Below, piece after piece: positions 1 through 6,888 of a stretch of DNA of 13,584 bases. The DNA is taken from positions 1 through 13,584 of the forward strand of contig JAZODT010000098.1 of NCBI GenBank assembly GCA_045597205.1, written 5' to 3'. This DNA comes from UMGS755 sp045597205 (lineage in GTDB: Bacteria > Bacillota > Clostridia > UBA1381 > UBA9506). A program made the position numbers and the translations under genes. The notes beneath the pieces are model-generated. The model was not told the DNA's origin. It searched no databases and worked only from the letters and a program-made list of their open reading frames with translations. The stretch's first letter is position 1. Each line of letters begins with the position of its first letter.

Positions 1-18
1 CGTTAATTATAATTATAA

Positions 19-47
19 TTGCTATTTTAAAAAACGAATGATATAAT
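19..47 (+). promoter_or_regulatory. sigma-A-type promoter of the truA transcript
   Basis: TTGCTA (19-24) and TATAAT (42-47) are separated by 17 bases, and the -10 is preceded by TG at 39-40 (extended -10). It lies about 55 bases before the truA start and faces it. An AT-rich palindrome (5-20) sits just upstream and could act as an UP element. Read by eye only. Confidence 0.65.
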
Positions 48-101
48 ATAGTATTGTAATGAGAAAAAACTTTATTAAAGTTGGTTGTAGAGGGTGAAAA
101 A

Positions 102-836
102 GTGCAGAATTATAAAATGACCGTGCAGTATGACGGCACAAAATATAATGGATGGCAAAGACAAGGAAATACGCCGAACACCATACAAGAACGATTTGAA
201 AATATTCTTTTTAAAATGTGCAACAGCAAGGTGGAGATTTTTGCATCCGGCAGAACTGATGCCGGCGTGCACGCAGAGGGGCAAGTGGCAAATTTTAAGT
301 GTGAAACAGAGCTATCCTGCAATGAGATTAAGCAGTATCTTAATCAATATCTGCCGGAAGACATTGTTGTTTTAACGGTTGAAGAAGCGGGGGAGCGTTT
401 TCACAGCCGGCTCAATGCTGTTTCAAAAACCTATGAATATAAAATAGCGGTGACCAAACCGGATGTTTTTATTAGAAAATATGTTTTTTATGTAAAAGAG
501 AAGCCCAATGTTGAAAAAATGCGCTTAGCAGCCCAAAAGCTGTTAGGCAAACATGATTTTAAGGGCTTTGGCTCGGTAGGAAAAACCAAAAAATCAACAG
601 AAAGAACAATTCATACCATTGACATTATTCATGAAAATAATTTGATTATCATTCGCATTAACGGAAGCGGATTTTTATATAACATGGTAAGGATTATGAC
701 AGGGACTTTGTTTGATATTGGTACAGGCAAATTAGACGAGACGATTATTGATGAAATTTTTGCAGAAAAGAACAGAGCAAAGGCGGGCGTTACCCTGCCG
801 GCCTGTGGATTAAAACTGAAGGAAGTTTTGTATTGA
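102..836 (+). CDS. truA: tRNA pseudouridine(38-40) synthase TruA
   Basis: This enzyme isomerises uridines 38, 39 and 40 in the anticodon stem-loop of many tRNAs to pseudouridine; it is cytoplasmic and usually dimeric. The 244-residue product has the TruA landmarks in order: the N-terminal YDGTKYNGWQRQ segment (10-21), the catalytic motif SGRTDAGVHA with the nucleophile Asp53, KTYEYKI in the middle, and the C-terminal GSGFLYNMVRIM segment. Length is normal for the family. I chose the GTG at 102 because AGAGGG (89-94) lies 7 bases before it; an in-frame TTG at 81 has no ribosome binding site and would add a non-conserved extension. The next gene follows 68 bases later on the same strand before a terminator, so the two are probably cotranscribed from the promoter at 19-47. 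Identification is firm. Confidence 0.96.
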   Translation: MQNYKMTVQYDGTKYNGWQRQGNTPNTIQERFENILFKMCNSKVEIFASGRTDAGVHAEGQVANFKCETELSCNEIKQYLNQYLPEDIVVLTVEEAGERFHSRLNAVSKTYEYKIAVTKPDVFIRKYVFYVKEKPNVEKMRLAAQKLLGKHDFKGFGSVGKTKKSTERTIHTIDIIHENNLIIIRINGSGFLYNMVRIMTGTLFDIGTGKLDETIIDEIFAEKNRAKAGVTLPACGLKLKEVLY

Positions 837-904
837 CGGGTATGGGTTGCGGTAGCAATTTTAATAGAGAGATATATGGAATTAGGGTGATGGGAGAGAA
901 TACT

Positions 905-1129
905 ATGGAAATAAAAATCGGTGAAAAATATCGGCATTATAAAGGCAATGAATATCAGGTGTTAGCCATTGCCCGCCATTCGGAAACAGATGAAAATATG
1001 GTGGTTTATAAGGCGTTGTATGGAGAGGGACAGGTTTGGGTGCGTCCTTTGACAATGTGGCATGAAACGGTTATTGTGGGTGATGAACAGGTACTTAGAT
1101 TTCAGTTAATAAATAAAAAGAGGCTGTAG
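905..1129 (+). CDS. DUF1653 family protein
   Basis: A 74-residue soluble protein matching the DUF1653 family, whose function is not known to me. The family signature is clear: GEKYRHYKGNEYQVLAIARH, followed by ETDENMVVYKALYG and the WVRPL segment. It starts at ATG 905 with GGGAGAG (892-898) six bases upstream. An in-frame TTG at 833 would overlap the end of truA and has no good binding site, so I reject it. It sits downstream of truA and is probably cotranscribed with it. The last sense codons and the TAG stop (1127-1129) lie inside the left arm of the terminator hairpin, so coding sequence and terminator overlap. Confidence 0.9.
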   Translation: MEIKIGEKYRHYKGNEYQVLAIARHSETDENMVVYKALYGEGQVWVRPLTMWHETVIVGDEQVLRFQLINKKRL

Positions 1130-1164
1130 CAAAATGTTTTCATTTAGCTACAGCTCCTTTTTTA
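1119..1164 (+). terminator. hairpin terminator, copy 1 of a palindromic family
   Basis: Left arm 1119-1136 (AGAGGCTGTAGCAAAATG) pairs with right arm 1141-1158 around a TTTT loop, with three mismatched positions (1146, 1155, 1156), and a T run follows at 1158-1164. On the other strand the stem is followed by CTTTTTATTT, so it can also end the convergent lipid kinase transcript. The arms closely match the hairpins at 2735-2772 and 10508-10547. Confidence 0.85.
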
Positions 1165-1178
1165 TTATGTAACAGCGA

Positions 1179-2114
1179 TTACGCTTCAGGTAAAACGAAC
1201 CGAAAAGCATTGGAAACAATGGTAAAATCGGTCTTTTCTACATCTGTTATCTCACCGTCTATACACAATCTTATGTTCCCTTCTAACGGTGTTATGGTTA
1301 TGTGTTTAAAGTGTTTTGAAAGGATGTATTTTTCGATGTTTCGAAGATTTAAAAAAGCTCCTTTCATATAATACGGCAACAAAGAAACAAACCGCAGGCG
1401 GGAAATATTATGAATAATATTAATATTTATCTGACTATCATGTATGGAGGCCAAAGGGTTACTTTTAATGCCCCCACCGCAATAACAACCGTTGGCAAGG
1501 GAAGTTAATAATAATTTGCCGTCATGTAACACATTGCCGTCGGCTTCGATTTTTAATTGAGAGCATTTTTTTTGAACAAGTGTCAGAAAAATAGAAACAA
1601 AATATGCTAAAGAACCGGCAAAAAAAGTATTCTTTTTAATGTTTGCGGTAGTGTCGGCTACGTTGCAGTCAAACCCAATGTTAAACATATTCGCGCAGTA
1701 GCCCTCTTTTGGCTGACCGTCTGTTACGGTTCGGTATAAAATAGCATCACAGGGAACGATTTTGCCCATTAGCTGCCCACGGATATTATAAAAACGCTCT
1801 CTGTTAGGAAAATTTCTGGAAAAATCGTTTCCCGTTCCAATGGGGAGAATACCGACCTCGGCATCGGGACACCGGATGGCACCATTCAGCACCTCATTAA
1901 ATGTTCCGTCACCGCCGCAGGCAATAAAACGGGCAGGACCATAGGTGTTACAATATTCTTCCACAAAACGCTGACCATCGCCGATGGCTTTCGTGGTGTA
2001 AAGCATGACTTGTTCGGGATGCTGTTGCATGAGGGTTTGAATTTCTGCCAAGAACGCTTCGGTTTTTCTCCCTTTTCCGGCGTAGGGATTCACAATGAAG
2101 ACGATTTTTTTCAT
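1179..2114 (-). CDS. diacylglycerol kinase family lipid kinase (YegS/BmrU type)
   Basis: The product belongs to the DAGK catalytic family that phosphorylates diacylglycerol or a related lipid with ATP at the inner face of the membrane, usually to recycle diacylglycerol into phospholipid synthesis. The N-terminal domain shows NPYAGKGR (about 9-16), the nucleotide-binding GGDGTFNEVLNG (about 67-78) and LPIGTGNDF; the C-terminal half ends in the beta-rich lipid kinase domain with LCIDGE. The 311-312 residue length is normal. Two ATGs in tandem (2117 and 2114) are possible starts; AGGGTGG (2121-2127) is 3 bases from the first and 6 from the second, so I favour 2114. It has its own near-consensus promoter and is monocistronic. 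Whether the substrate is diacylglycerol or another lipid cannot be read from sequence. Confidence 0.92.
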   Translation of the reverse strand: MKKIVFIVNPYAGKGRKTEAFLAEIQTLMQQHPEQVMLYTTKAIGDGQRFVEEYCNTYGPARFIACGGDGTFNEVLNGAIRCPDAEVGILPIGTGNDFSRNFPNRERFYNIRGQLMGKIVPCDAILYRTVTDGQPKEGYCANMFNIGFDCNVADTTANIKKNTFFAGSLAYFVSIFLTLVQKKCSQLKIEADGNVLHDGKLLLTSLANGCYCGGGIKSNPLASIHDSQININIIHNISRLRFVSLLPYYMKGAFLNLRNIEKYILSKHFKHITITPLEGNIRLCIDGEITDVEKTDFTIVSNAFRFVLPEA

Positions 2115-2146
2115 CATTTTCCACCCTTTTTATTAAAGATAAACTT

Positions 2147-2175
2147 ATTGTAGCAAGAAATTAAAATTTTGTCAA
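2147..2175 (-). promoter_or_regulatory. promoter of the lipid kinase gene
   Basis: On the minus strand TTGACA (2175-2170) and TACAAT (2152-2147) are 17 bases apart, with TGC directly before the -10 (extended -10). This is close to the sigma-A consensus and lies about 30 bases before the gene. Confidence 0.75.
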
Positions 2176-2274
2176 TTTATTTGTTATTTTCTGTAACTTT
2201 ATATATCTTTATCCCTATGTTTATATGCACAAATGGATATACTTTTTCATATAGTATAGCAGGAGGTGAATCAA

Positions 2275-2691
2275 ATGATTAATATTAGCTGCGATTGTAA
2301 AAGTGATTGCACAACGTTAGGCGTGCTTGCCAGTGTGATTGTTGGTATTATTGCAGGTATTCTGCGCTTTGCGGCCGTTATTACAGTGACTCCCGCGTTT
2401 TTATGGGTGGCACTGGGTATAGCAGTGGTCTATCTTGCGATTTTACTCTTTACGTCCGGCAGACGAAACATGGGAGACAGACAATGTCGTTGCAAAAGCC
2501 TAAAGGCATTGCTTGTCGGCATTTTAGGAACAGTTTTGTTTTCTGTTCTGTTGCTTGCTGTTCCCTTTGCGGCCACTAGCGTTCTGGGCGCCATTGTCAC
2601 TGGCTTGCTTTTAACGTTCCTTTCGCTTATTTTCACATCAACAGCCTGTCAGGTGAAGCGTGAAGCAGGTTGCGAGTTTGACGAAGATTAA
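2275..2691 (+). CDS. small cysteine-rich four-helix membrane protein, unknown function
   Basis: I do not recognise this family. The 138-residue product has a short N-terminal tail with CDCKSDC (Cys6, 8, 12), two close hydrophobic helices (about 14-34 and 36-60), a positively charged loop GRRNMGDRQCRCKSLK with another Cys-x-Cys, two further helices (about 77-97 and 101-121), and a tail ACQVKREAGCEFDED with two cysteines. With four helices, the N-tail, middle loop and C-tail lie on one face, cytoplasmic by the positive-inside rule. All seven cysteines are in those segments, which suggests metal or redox chemistry. ATG 2275 is chosen because AGGAGG (2261-2266) lies 8 bases before it; an in-frame GTG at 2266 overlaps that site. 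No convincing promoter is visible for it. Confidence 0.8.
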   Translation: MINISCDCKSDCTTLGVLASVIVGIIAGILRFAAVITVTPAFLWVALGIAVVYLAILLFTSGRRNMGDRQCRCKSLKALLVGILGTVLFSVLLLAVPFAATSVLGAIVTGLLLTFLSLIFTSTACQVKREAGCEFDED

Positions 2692-2724
2692 CCTCGCATA
2701 GCAGCGGAGAACACAGAGGGTGCT

Positions 2725-2772
2725 AAAGAAAAAAAGAGGCTTGTAGCAAAATTTATTTTGCTACAAGCCTCT
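2725..2772 (-). terminator. perfect 18-bp hairpin terminator of the prsW transcript, copy 2 of the family
   Basis: AGAGGCTTGTAGCAAAAT (2735-2752) is exactly complementary to 2755-2772. On the minus strand the stem is followed by a T-rich tract (plus-strand A-rich 2725-2735), so it ends transcription from the prsW side. On the plus strand no T run follows, so it is a poor terminator for the convergent gene ending at 2691. Compared with copy 1, an extra T in the left arm is matched by an extra A in the right arm. Confidence 0.85.
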
Positions 2773-2786
2773 GCATAAAGGCAGCA

Positions 2787-3650
2787 TTAATAAGTATGTT
2801 CTTTGCCATATTCACCACATAAATGAGGATGTTTTTTCAAAAGCATTCTCATTGCATAGCGTTCGTCAGGGGCATCGGCAGCAGACATTTTTCTTATTTT
2901 TCCAAAACAATAGATGTATAACAATATAATAAATCCATAAAAAACAAGTGTGCCGGTTACCGTACCCAAGGTGCAACAAAAGTCGTACATGCCATGAGCC
3001 ATAACAGGCATGAGAAAACTGAGGCGCATACTGTTGCGGCCACTAATTGTTTTACCAAGGGGAAGCACACCCTCGTTCTGTAACTCCCTTTCTATTCGGC
3101 CAGCTTTATCTGCGATGTGCCAAAAACTATAGTGGTATCCCATTAAGACCGCAAAAAACATGTGTCCGGGAACTGATAATAATCCGCGCATGAAGGCGTT
3201 CGTCCAACCGTACTGTAAAACATAGAAAATATTTTCATAAGCTGCAAAGCCGATGGAAACAAAAACCGCATAAATTATGCCATCGAACAATGAGTTAAAT
3301 TCCTCATCGAAACGGGTGGCATATAATAAGGCAGTCCATTTAAGCGCTTCTTCTATCAAGGCTACACCCACAAAATATTTTAAAAAATTATATACATAAA
3401 ATACATTTGTTGGCATAAAAACAGTACCTTGTTCATCAATAAAACGGCTGGCGGCAAAAAGTTTTTCAAGACAGTGTATGACAATTCGTTCTATGTAGGC
3501 TGCCGGAAAACAACATAACACCCCTAAAGCAAAAAGCCGCACTAACAACCAAAGGGGCTCTTTTTCGACCCTGTCTTTTTTAAAAATATATACACAGAGA
3601 ATGGCAGCCGGTAAAAGAGCTGCCATTACTAGAAAAAAGCTATTTATCAA
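2787..3650 (-). CDS. PrsW-family intramembrane protease
   Basis: A 287-residue multi-pass membrane protein of the PrsW family, glutamic-type proteases that in Bacillus subtilis cut anti-sigma factor RsiW to begin release of SigW. The family motifs are present: EEALK (Glu100, Glu101, Lys104), FDGIIYA followed by GFAAYEN (Glu139), the RGLLSVPGH segment (Arg155, His163) and AHGMYD (His219, Asp223). Hydrophobic segments occur throughout up to about residue 248, followed by a charged C-terminal tail. The start is TTG 3650, supported by GGAGG at 3657-3661 six bases before it. It lies 37 bases after hpt and is probably the last gene of that operon. No sigma or anti-sigma gene is nearby, so its substrate is unknown. 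The family call is firm; the protease role is by homology. Confidence 0.9.
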   Translation of the reverse strand: MINSFFLVMAALLPAAILCVYIFKKDRVEKEPLWLLVRLFALGVLCCFPAAYIERIVIHCLEKLFAASRFIDEQGTVFMPTNVFYVYNFLKYFVGVALIEEALKWTALLYATRFDEEFNSLFDGIIYAVFVSIGFAAYENIFYVLQYGWTNAFMRGLLSVPGHMFFAVLMGYHYSFWHIADKAGRIERELQNEGVLPLGKTISGRNSMRLSFLMPVMAHGMYDFCCTLGTVTGTLVFYGFIILLYIYCFGKIRKMSAADAPDERYAMRMLLKKHPHLCGEYGKEHTY

Positions 3651-3656
3651 TCGTAG

Positions 3657-3661
3657 CCTCC
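3657..3661 (-). promoter_or_regulatory. ribosome binding site that fixes the TTG start of prsW
   Basis: GGAGG on the minus strand lies 6 bases before TTG 3650. The only nearby ATG (3663-3661) is out of frame and overlaps this site, so the TTG is the likely start. Confidence 0.75.
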
Positions 3662-3687
3662 ATTATGTATTTAATATTCAAGACCGA

Positions 3688-4260
3688 TTAGCAGGTGCCT
3701 GCCTCGGTATTATATTCTGCTATGTAGGGCAGGTTGCGGTAATATTCACCACAATCTAAACCATAACCAATGACAAAATGGTCTGGAATCGTAAACAAAG
3801 TAATATCTGCGTTAAAATCCGTTGTTCTGCGGGAAGGCTTGTCCAAAAGAGTAACAACCTGCACAGAAAGCGGATTACGCTCTTTTAAAAGGGGGATTAA
3901 TTTAGACAAAGTTTGACCGGTATCCACAATATCTTCAACAATAATCACATGATATTGGCTAATATCGTGCTCTAAGTCTTTCACAATATTAACGTTGCCG
4001 GAGGTTTCGGTGCCATTATAATAACTTTTGGCTATCATAAAATCAATTTCACAGGGTAGGGTAATGGCACGGCATAAATCCGCCAGAAAAACAAATGAGC
4101 CTTTTAAAATGCTAACCAATAGAATCGGTTTTCCATCGTTTTCACGGCTGATTTTTGCACCGGTTTCTTTAATGGCAGTTTTTATTTCTTCTTCAGTAAT
4201 CAGCACACGTTTAATGTGTTGATTATAGACTTCGCTACATGTCATAAAAGTATTAGACAT
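3688..4260 (-). CDS. hpt: hypoxanthine phosphoribosyltransferase
   Basis: This purine salvage enzyme joins hypoxanthine or guanine to PRPP to give IMP or GMP in the cytoplasm. The phosphoribosyltransferase signature VIIVEDIVDTGQT (105-117, with the acidic pair Glu109-Asp110) binds PRPP; ILKGSFVF (51-58) gives the pyrophosphate loop (Leu52-Lys53-Gly54); the flexible-loop segment is KSYYNGTETSGN; and the base-binding C-terminus has DHFVIGYGLDCGEYYRNLPYI. At 190 residues it is slightly longer than the usual 175-185. ATG 4260 has GAGGGGG 9 bases upstream. It follows the LOG gene by 28 bases and precedes prsW by 37, so the three are probably one transcript. Confidence 0.96.
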   Translation of the reverse strand: MSNTFMTCSEVYNQHIKRVLITEEEIKTAIKETGAKISRENDGKPILLVSILKGSFVFLADLCRAITLPCEIDFMIAKSYYNGTETSGNVNIVKDLEHDISQYHVIIVEDIVDTGQTLSKLIPLLKERNPLSVQVVTLLDKPSRRTTDFNADITLFTIPDHFVIGYGLDCGEYYRNLPYIAEYNTEAGTC

Positions 4261-4288
4261 TTTGCATTTCCCCCTCTATCTTTTGTGC

Positions 4289-4870
4289 TTAACCGTCCTT
4301 TAATTCTTTAACCGTTTTGATTTCTTTAACCGGTGTTTCGATATAATCAAAAAGAACATCCAAATCATCGGTCACCAAAAACAGTTCCATACAGTTTTCT
4401 TTAATAAAGTTTTGGCTGACGGCATTTTGCATAACCTGGGTTAAGCCGTCGTAATATCCATTAATGTTATAAACAGCAATAGGCTTTTGATGGCGGCACA
4501 ACTGTTTTAAAGTTAAAATTTCAAAAAATTCTTCATAAGTACCAATGCCACCGGGTGTAACAATAAAGGCATCGGCATTGTCTTCCATAATTTGTTTGCG
4601 TTCCCGCATGGTATCCGGCTCAATTAGCTCGTTGCAAAAATCGCAAATGGCTTCAACGGCTTCATCGCCAAAAAATTTGGGAATAACACCCATAATATAA
4701 CCCCCGCCGGCGTGAACACCGCGGGCTGCAGCCCCCATTAAACCGTTGCCACCGCCGCCAAACACCAAAGAGTGCCCGCGCTCTGCCATTTTTTTACCCA
4801 TTTTTTCCACCTTTTGAATATATTCTGGGTCAATTGTGGGTGAGGCAGCACCATATACACAAAGTCGCAT
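4289..4870 (-). CDS. LOG family nucleoside 5'-monophosphate phosphoribohydrolase
   Basis: The product belongs to the LOG (TIGR00730) family, once called lysine decarboxylases, whose characterised members cleave the N-glycosidic bond of cytokinin riboside 5'-monophosphates or AMP to release a free base and ribose 5-phosphate. The 193-residue Rossmann-like protein shows FGGGGNGLMGAAA (38-50), MRERKQIM (88-95) and the diagnostic PGGIGTYEE (106-114), carrying the catalytic Arg and Glu. ATG 4870 has AAGGAG close upstream. Directly downstream is hpt, which would recapture a released purine base, so a nucleotide turnover role fits. Actual substrate is inferred only. No clear promoter is visible in the 125-base gap before it; it may be read from the transporter promoter. 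Confidence 0.92.
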   Translation of the reverse strand: MRLCVYGAASPTIDPEYIQKVEKMGKKMAERGHSLVFGGGGNGLMGAAARGVHAGGGYIMGVIPKFFGDEAVEAICDFCNELIEPDTMRERKQIMEDNADAFIVTPGGIGTYEEFFEILTLKQLCRHQKPIAVYNINGYYDGLTQVMQNAVSQNFIKENCMELFLVTDDLDVLFDYIETPVKEIKTVKELKDG

Positions 4871-4995
4871 TTTGTTCTCTCCTTATCATAAACAGAATAG
4901 CCGTGCCAAAACTCTCTTTTAAGCAGGCACAGTATTAAGATATTCACAAAAAGTATAAAAGGTTATTCTTTTAATTTTATTGTTTTAAAAGAAAT

Positions 4996-6753
4996 TTATT
5001 CAATATAATATTTTTTCTTATAGGATTCGTACATATCTTTAAATTCCTGACCTTCTCCATATTTAACCTGATTCAGGTATTCATGGGTTTCAAAAGAGTC
5101 ATTCACAATTTCTAAAAGACAGACAGCAATGTTAGAACAATGGTCAGAAATTCTTTCGTAATTGGTTAATAAATCCGAAAGGATAAAGCCCAGCTCCATG
5201 GTGCAATCCCCTTGACGCAATCTGGAAATGTGTCCGGCTTTGATTTTTCTCTTTAAACGGTCGATAACCTGTTCTAAAGGTTCCACGTTTTGCGCTAATG
5301 TTAAATTATCAGTTTGGAGTGATTTTACAGAAAGCTCTAAAATTTCAGTAACAGCATCAGTAATAATAGCAATATCTGCCTGTGCTTCCTGAGAAAAAGT
5401 AATCTGTTTATCATAAATTTCTTTCGCAGTTTGGGCAATATTTAAAGCATGGTCAGAAATTCTTTCAATATCGCCAATGCAGTGCAAAAGTTCTGTAACG
5501 GCACGACTATCTTTAGAAGACATTTGGTTAGCAGTAATTTTAACTAAATAGGTACTGGTTTTATCTTCATATTTATCCACTAAAGCTTCCAGTTCGTTTA
5601 CATGATTATACGTTTCGTGATTAAAGTTTTTAAGCAGGTTTTTAGCCTCGTTAAAGGAGTCCATAGAAATTTGTGCCATTTCATACACTAAGTCTTTACA
5701 CTTTTCAACAGCAAAGGCAGGAACCGACAAGAAACGTTCATCCAAAGCGGCAAAAGCATCGGCTTCCTGTTCTTCTTTTTTGCTTTTAATCAGTGTTACG
5801 GCCAGTTTTTCAAAGAGAGAACAGAACGGGAGTAAAATAATAGTAGAGAATATGTTAAATAACGTATGTACCACAGCTATATTGACTGCGCTGGCACGCT
5901 CATACATAAAGGTAAAATCCAACACACCATGCAGGACGTAAAAAATGCCGGCAACAACAATGACGCCAACCATTTTAATAATCAAACAACTAAAGGCTAC
6001 CCGTTTGGATTCGGTGTTGCCGCTAATGGAGGAAATAATCGGGGTGATGGTGGTGCCGATGTTTTGACCCAACACCACGGGGATAGCGGTAGAATAGGGA
6101 ATCACGCAGGATAATGCCAATGCCTGCAACACACCAACAGAGGCAGAGGAGGACTGAATGATGGCGGTGAATAAAGTACCCACCAAAATACCCATAATGG
6201 GATTTGAGAACATGGTTAATAGGCTGGTAAAGGTTTCGTTATCACGCAAGCCTTCCACAGCACCGCTCATGGCATCCATACCAAACATTAAAATAGCAAA
6301 ACCAATTAAAATCGTTCCTGTATTGCGGCGACTGTCAGTTTTGCCGGTCATTATCATTAAAAGACCAATTAATGCCAAAATTGGTGTAAAAGATTCTGGT
6401 TTAAAGAGTTTAATTAAAATGGCAGTCCCCTGAATATCTGCCGTACTTAAGAGCCAGGAGGTGATTGTGGTACCGATGTTGGCGCCCATAATAATGCTGA
6501 TGGTTTGCCCCAGCTTCATAATACCTGAGTTAACAAAACCAACCAACATAACCGTAGTGGCAGAAGAGGACTGAATAACAGCGGTTACAATTAAGCCCAA
6601 AAGAAAGCCCTTCCACTTTGCTGAGGTGAGTCGCGCCAGAATAGACTCAAGCTTGCCACCGGCCAGTTTCTTTAAACTGTCACCCATTAAATCCATACCA
6701 TAAAGGAAAAGAACCAATCCGCCAATTAAATTTAAAATAGTAAAAATATCCAT
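4996..6753 (-). CDS. Na/Pi cotransporter family protein with PhoU-like domain
   Basis: A 585-residue inner membrane protein of the NptA/type II sodium-phosphate symporter family. Two inverted repeats carry the hallmark QSSSAT (Gln61) and QSSSAS (Gln200) motifs, each followed by an NIGTTIT motif (GANIGTTIT about 90-98, and GQNIGTTIT in the second repeat). After the membrane part come about 240 soluble residues with the helical ExxxD-rich PhoU pattern (for example two copies of the ERISDH motif), the usual domain order in Firmicutes. I chose ATG 6753, preceded by GGGGGA on the minus strand; an in-frame GTG at 6765 would lie before that site. It has its own promoter and heads the run toward prsW. 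It probably imports phosphate, or adjusts phosphate balance through PhoU; which is not decidable here. Confidence 0.93.
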   Translation of the reverse strand: MDIFTILNLIGGLVLFLYGMDLMGDSLKKLAGGKLESILARLTSAKWKGFLLGLIVTAVIQSSSATTVMLVGFVNSGIMKLGQTISIIMGANIGTTITSWLLSTADIQGTAILIKLFKPESFTPILALIGLLMIMTGKTDSRRNTGTILIGFAILMFGMDAMSGAVEGLRDNETFTSLLTMFSNPIMGILVGTLFTAIIQSSSASVGVLQALALSCVIPYSTAIPVVLGQNIGTTITPIISSISGNTESKRVAFSCLIIKMVGVIVVAGIFYVLHGVLDFTFMYERASAVNIAVVHTLFNIFSTIILLPFCSLFEKLAVTLIKSKKEEQEADAFAALDERFLSVPAFAVEKCKDLVYEMAQISMDSFNEAKNLLKNFNHETYNHVNELEALVDKYEDKTSTYLVKITANQMSSKDSRAVTELLHCIGDIERISDHALNIAQTAKEIYDKQITFSQEAQADIAIITDAVTEILELSVKSLQTDNLTLAQNVEPLEQVIDRLKRKIKAGHISRLRQGDCTMELGFILSDLLTNYERISDHCSNIAVCLLEIVNDSFETHEYLNQVKYGEGQEFKDMYESYKKKYYIE

Positions 6754-6824
6754 AATGTCCCCCACTAGTTTTTATTTTAAGGTGCGTTACACTGTGCGAA
6801 CAGAAAATGATGTATTTGGTAAAT

Positions 6825-6853
6825 ATTATACCACAAATCCGGATAATAAACAA
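6825..6853 (-). promoter_or_regulatory. promoter of the Na/Pi cotransporter transcript
   Basis: On the minus strand TTGTTT (6853-6848) and TATAAT (6830-6825) are 17 bases apart and the -10 is preceded by TGG (extended -10). It lies in the 135-base gap between the LysR gene and the transporter, so the transporter run need not depend on the LysR transcript. Confidence 0.65.
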
Positions 6854-6888
6854 GCCTAAACAAGGAAAAATAATTAAAGTTAATGGGG

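Noticed and set aside
5..20. AATTATAATTATAATT palindrome as a PerR or Fur box
   Set aside because: It lacks the 7-1-7 spacing of a PerR box, is low-complexity AT sequence, and sits before a tRNA modification gene; an UP element is more likely.
81..101. TTG start for truA
   Set aside because: No ribosome binding site before it, and it overlaps the site that serves GTG 102.
2169..2199. TTGTCA (2169-2174) as the -35 of the cysteine-rich membrane protein gene
   Set aside because: No acceptable -10 lies 16-18 bases downstream; the bases are explained by the opposing lipid kinase promoter.
4966..4993. TTCTTTTAA inverted repeat as terminator after the Na/Pi cotransporter
   Set aside because: The 9-bp stem has almost no G-C pairs and a 10-base loop, so it would be unstable; chance in AT-rich sequence is likely.
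5866..6433. Open frames antisense to the Na/Pi cotransporter gene
   Set aside because: They mirror the codon pattern of the transporter, have no ribosome binding site and encode low-complexity sequence.
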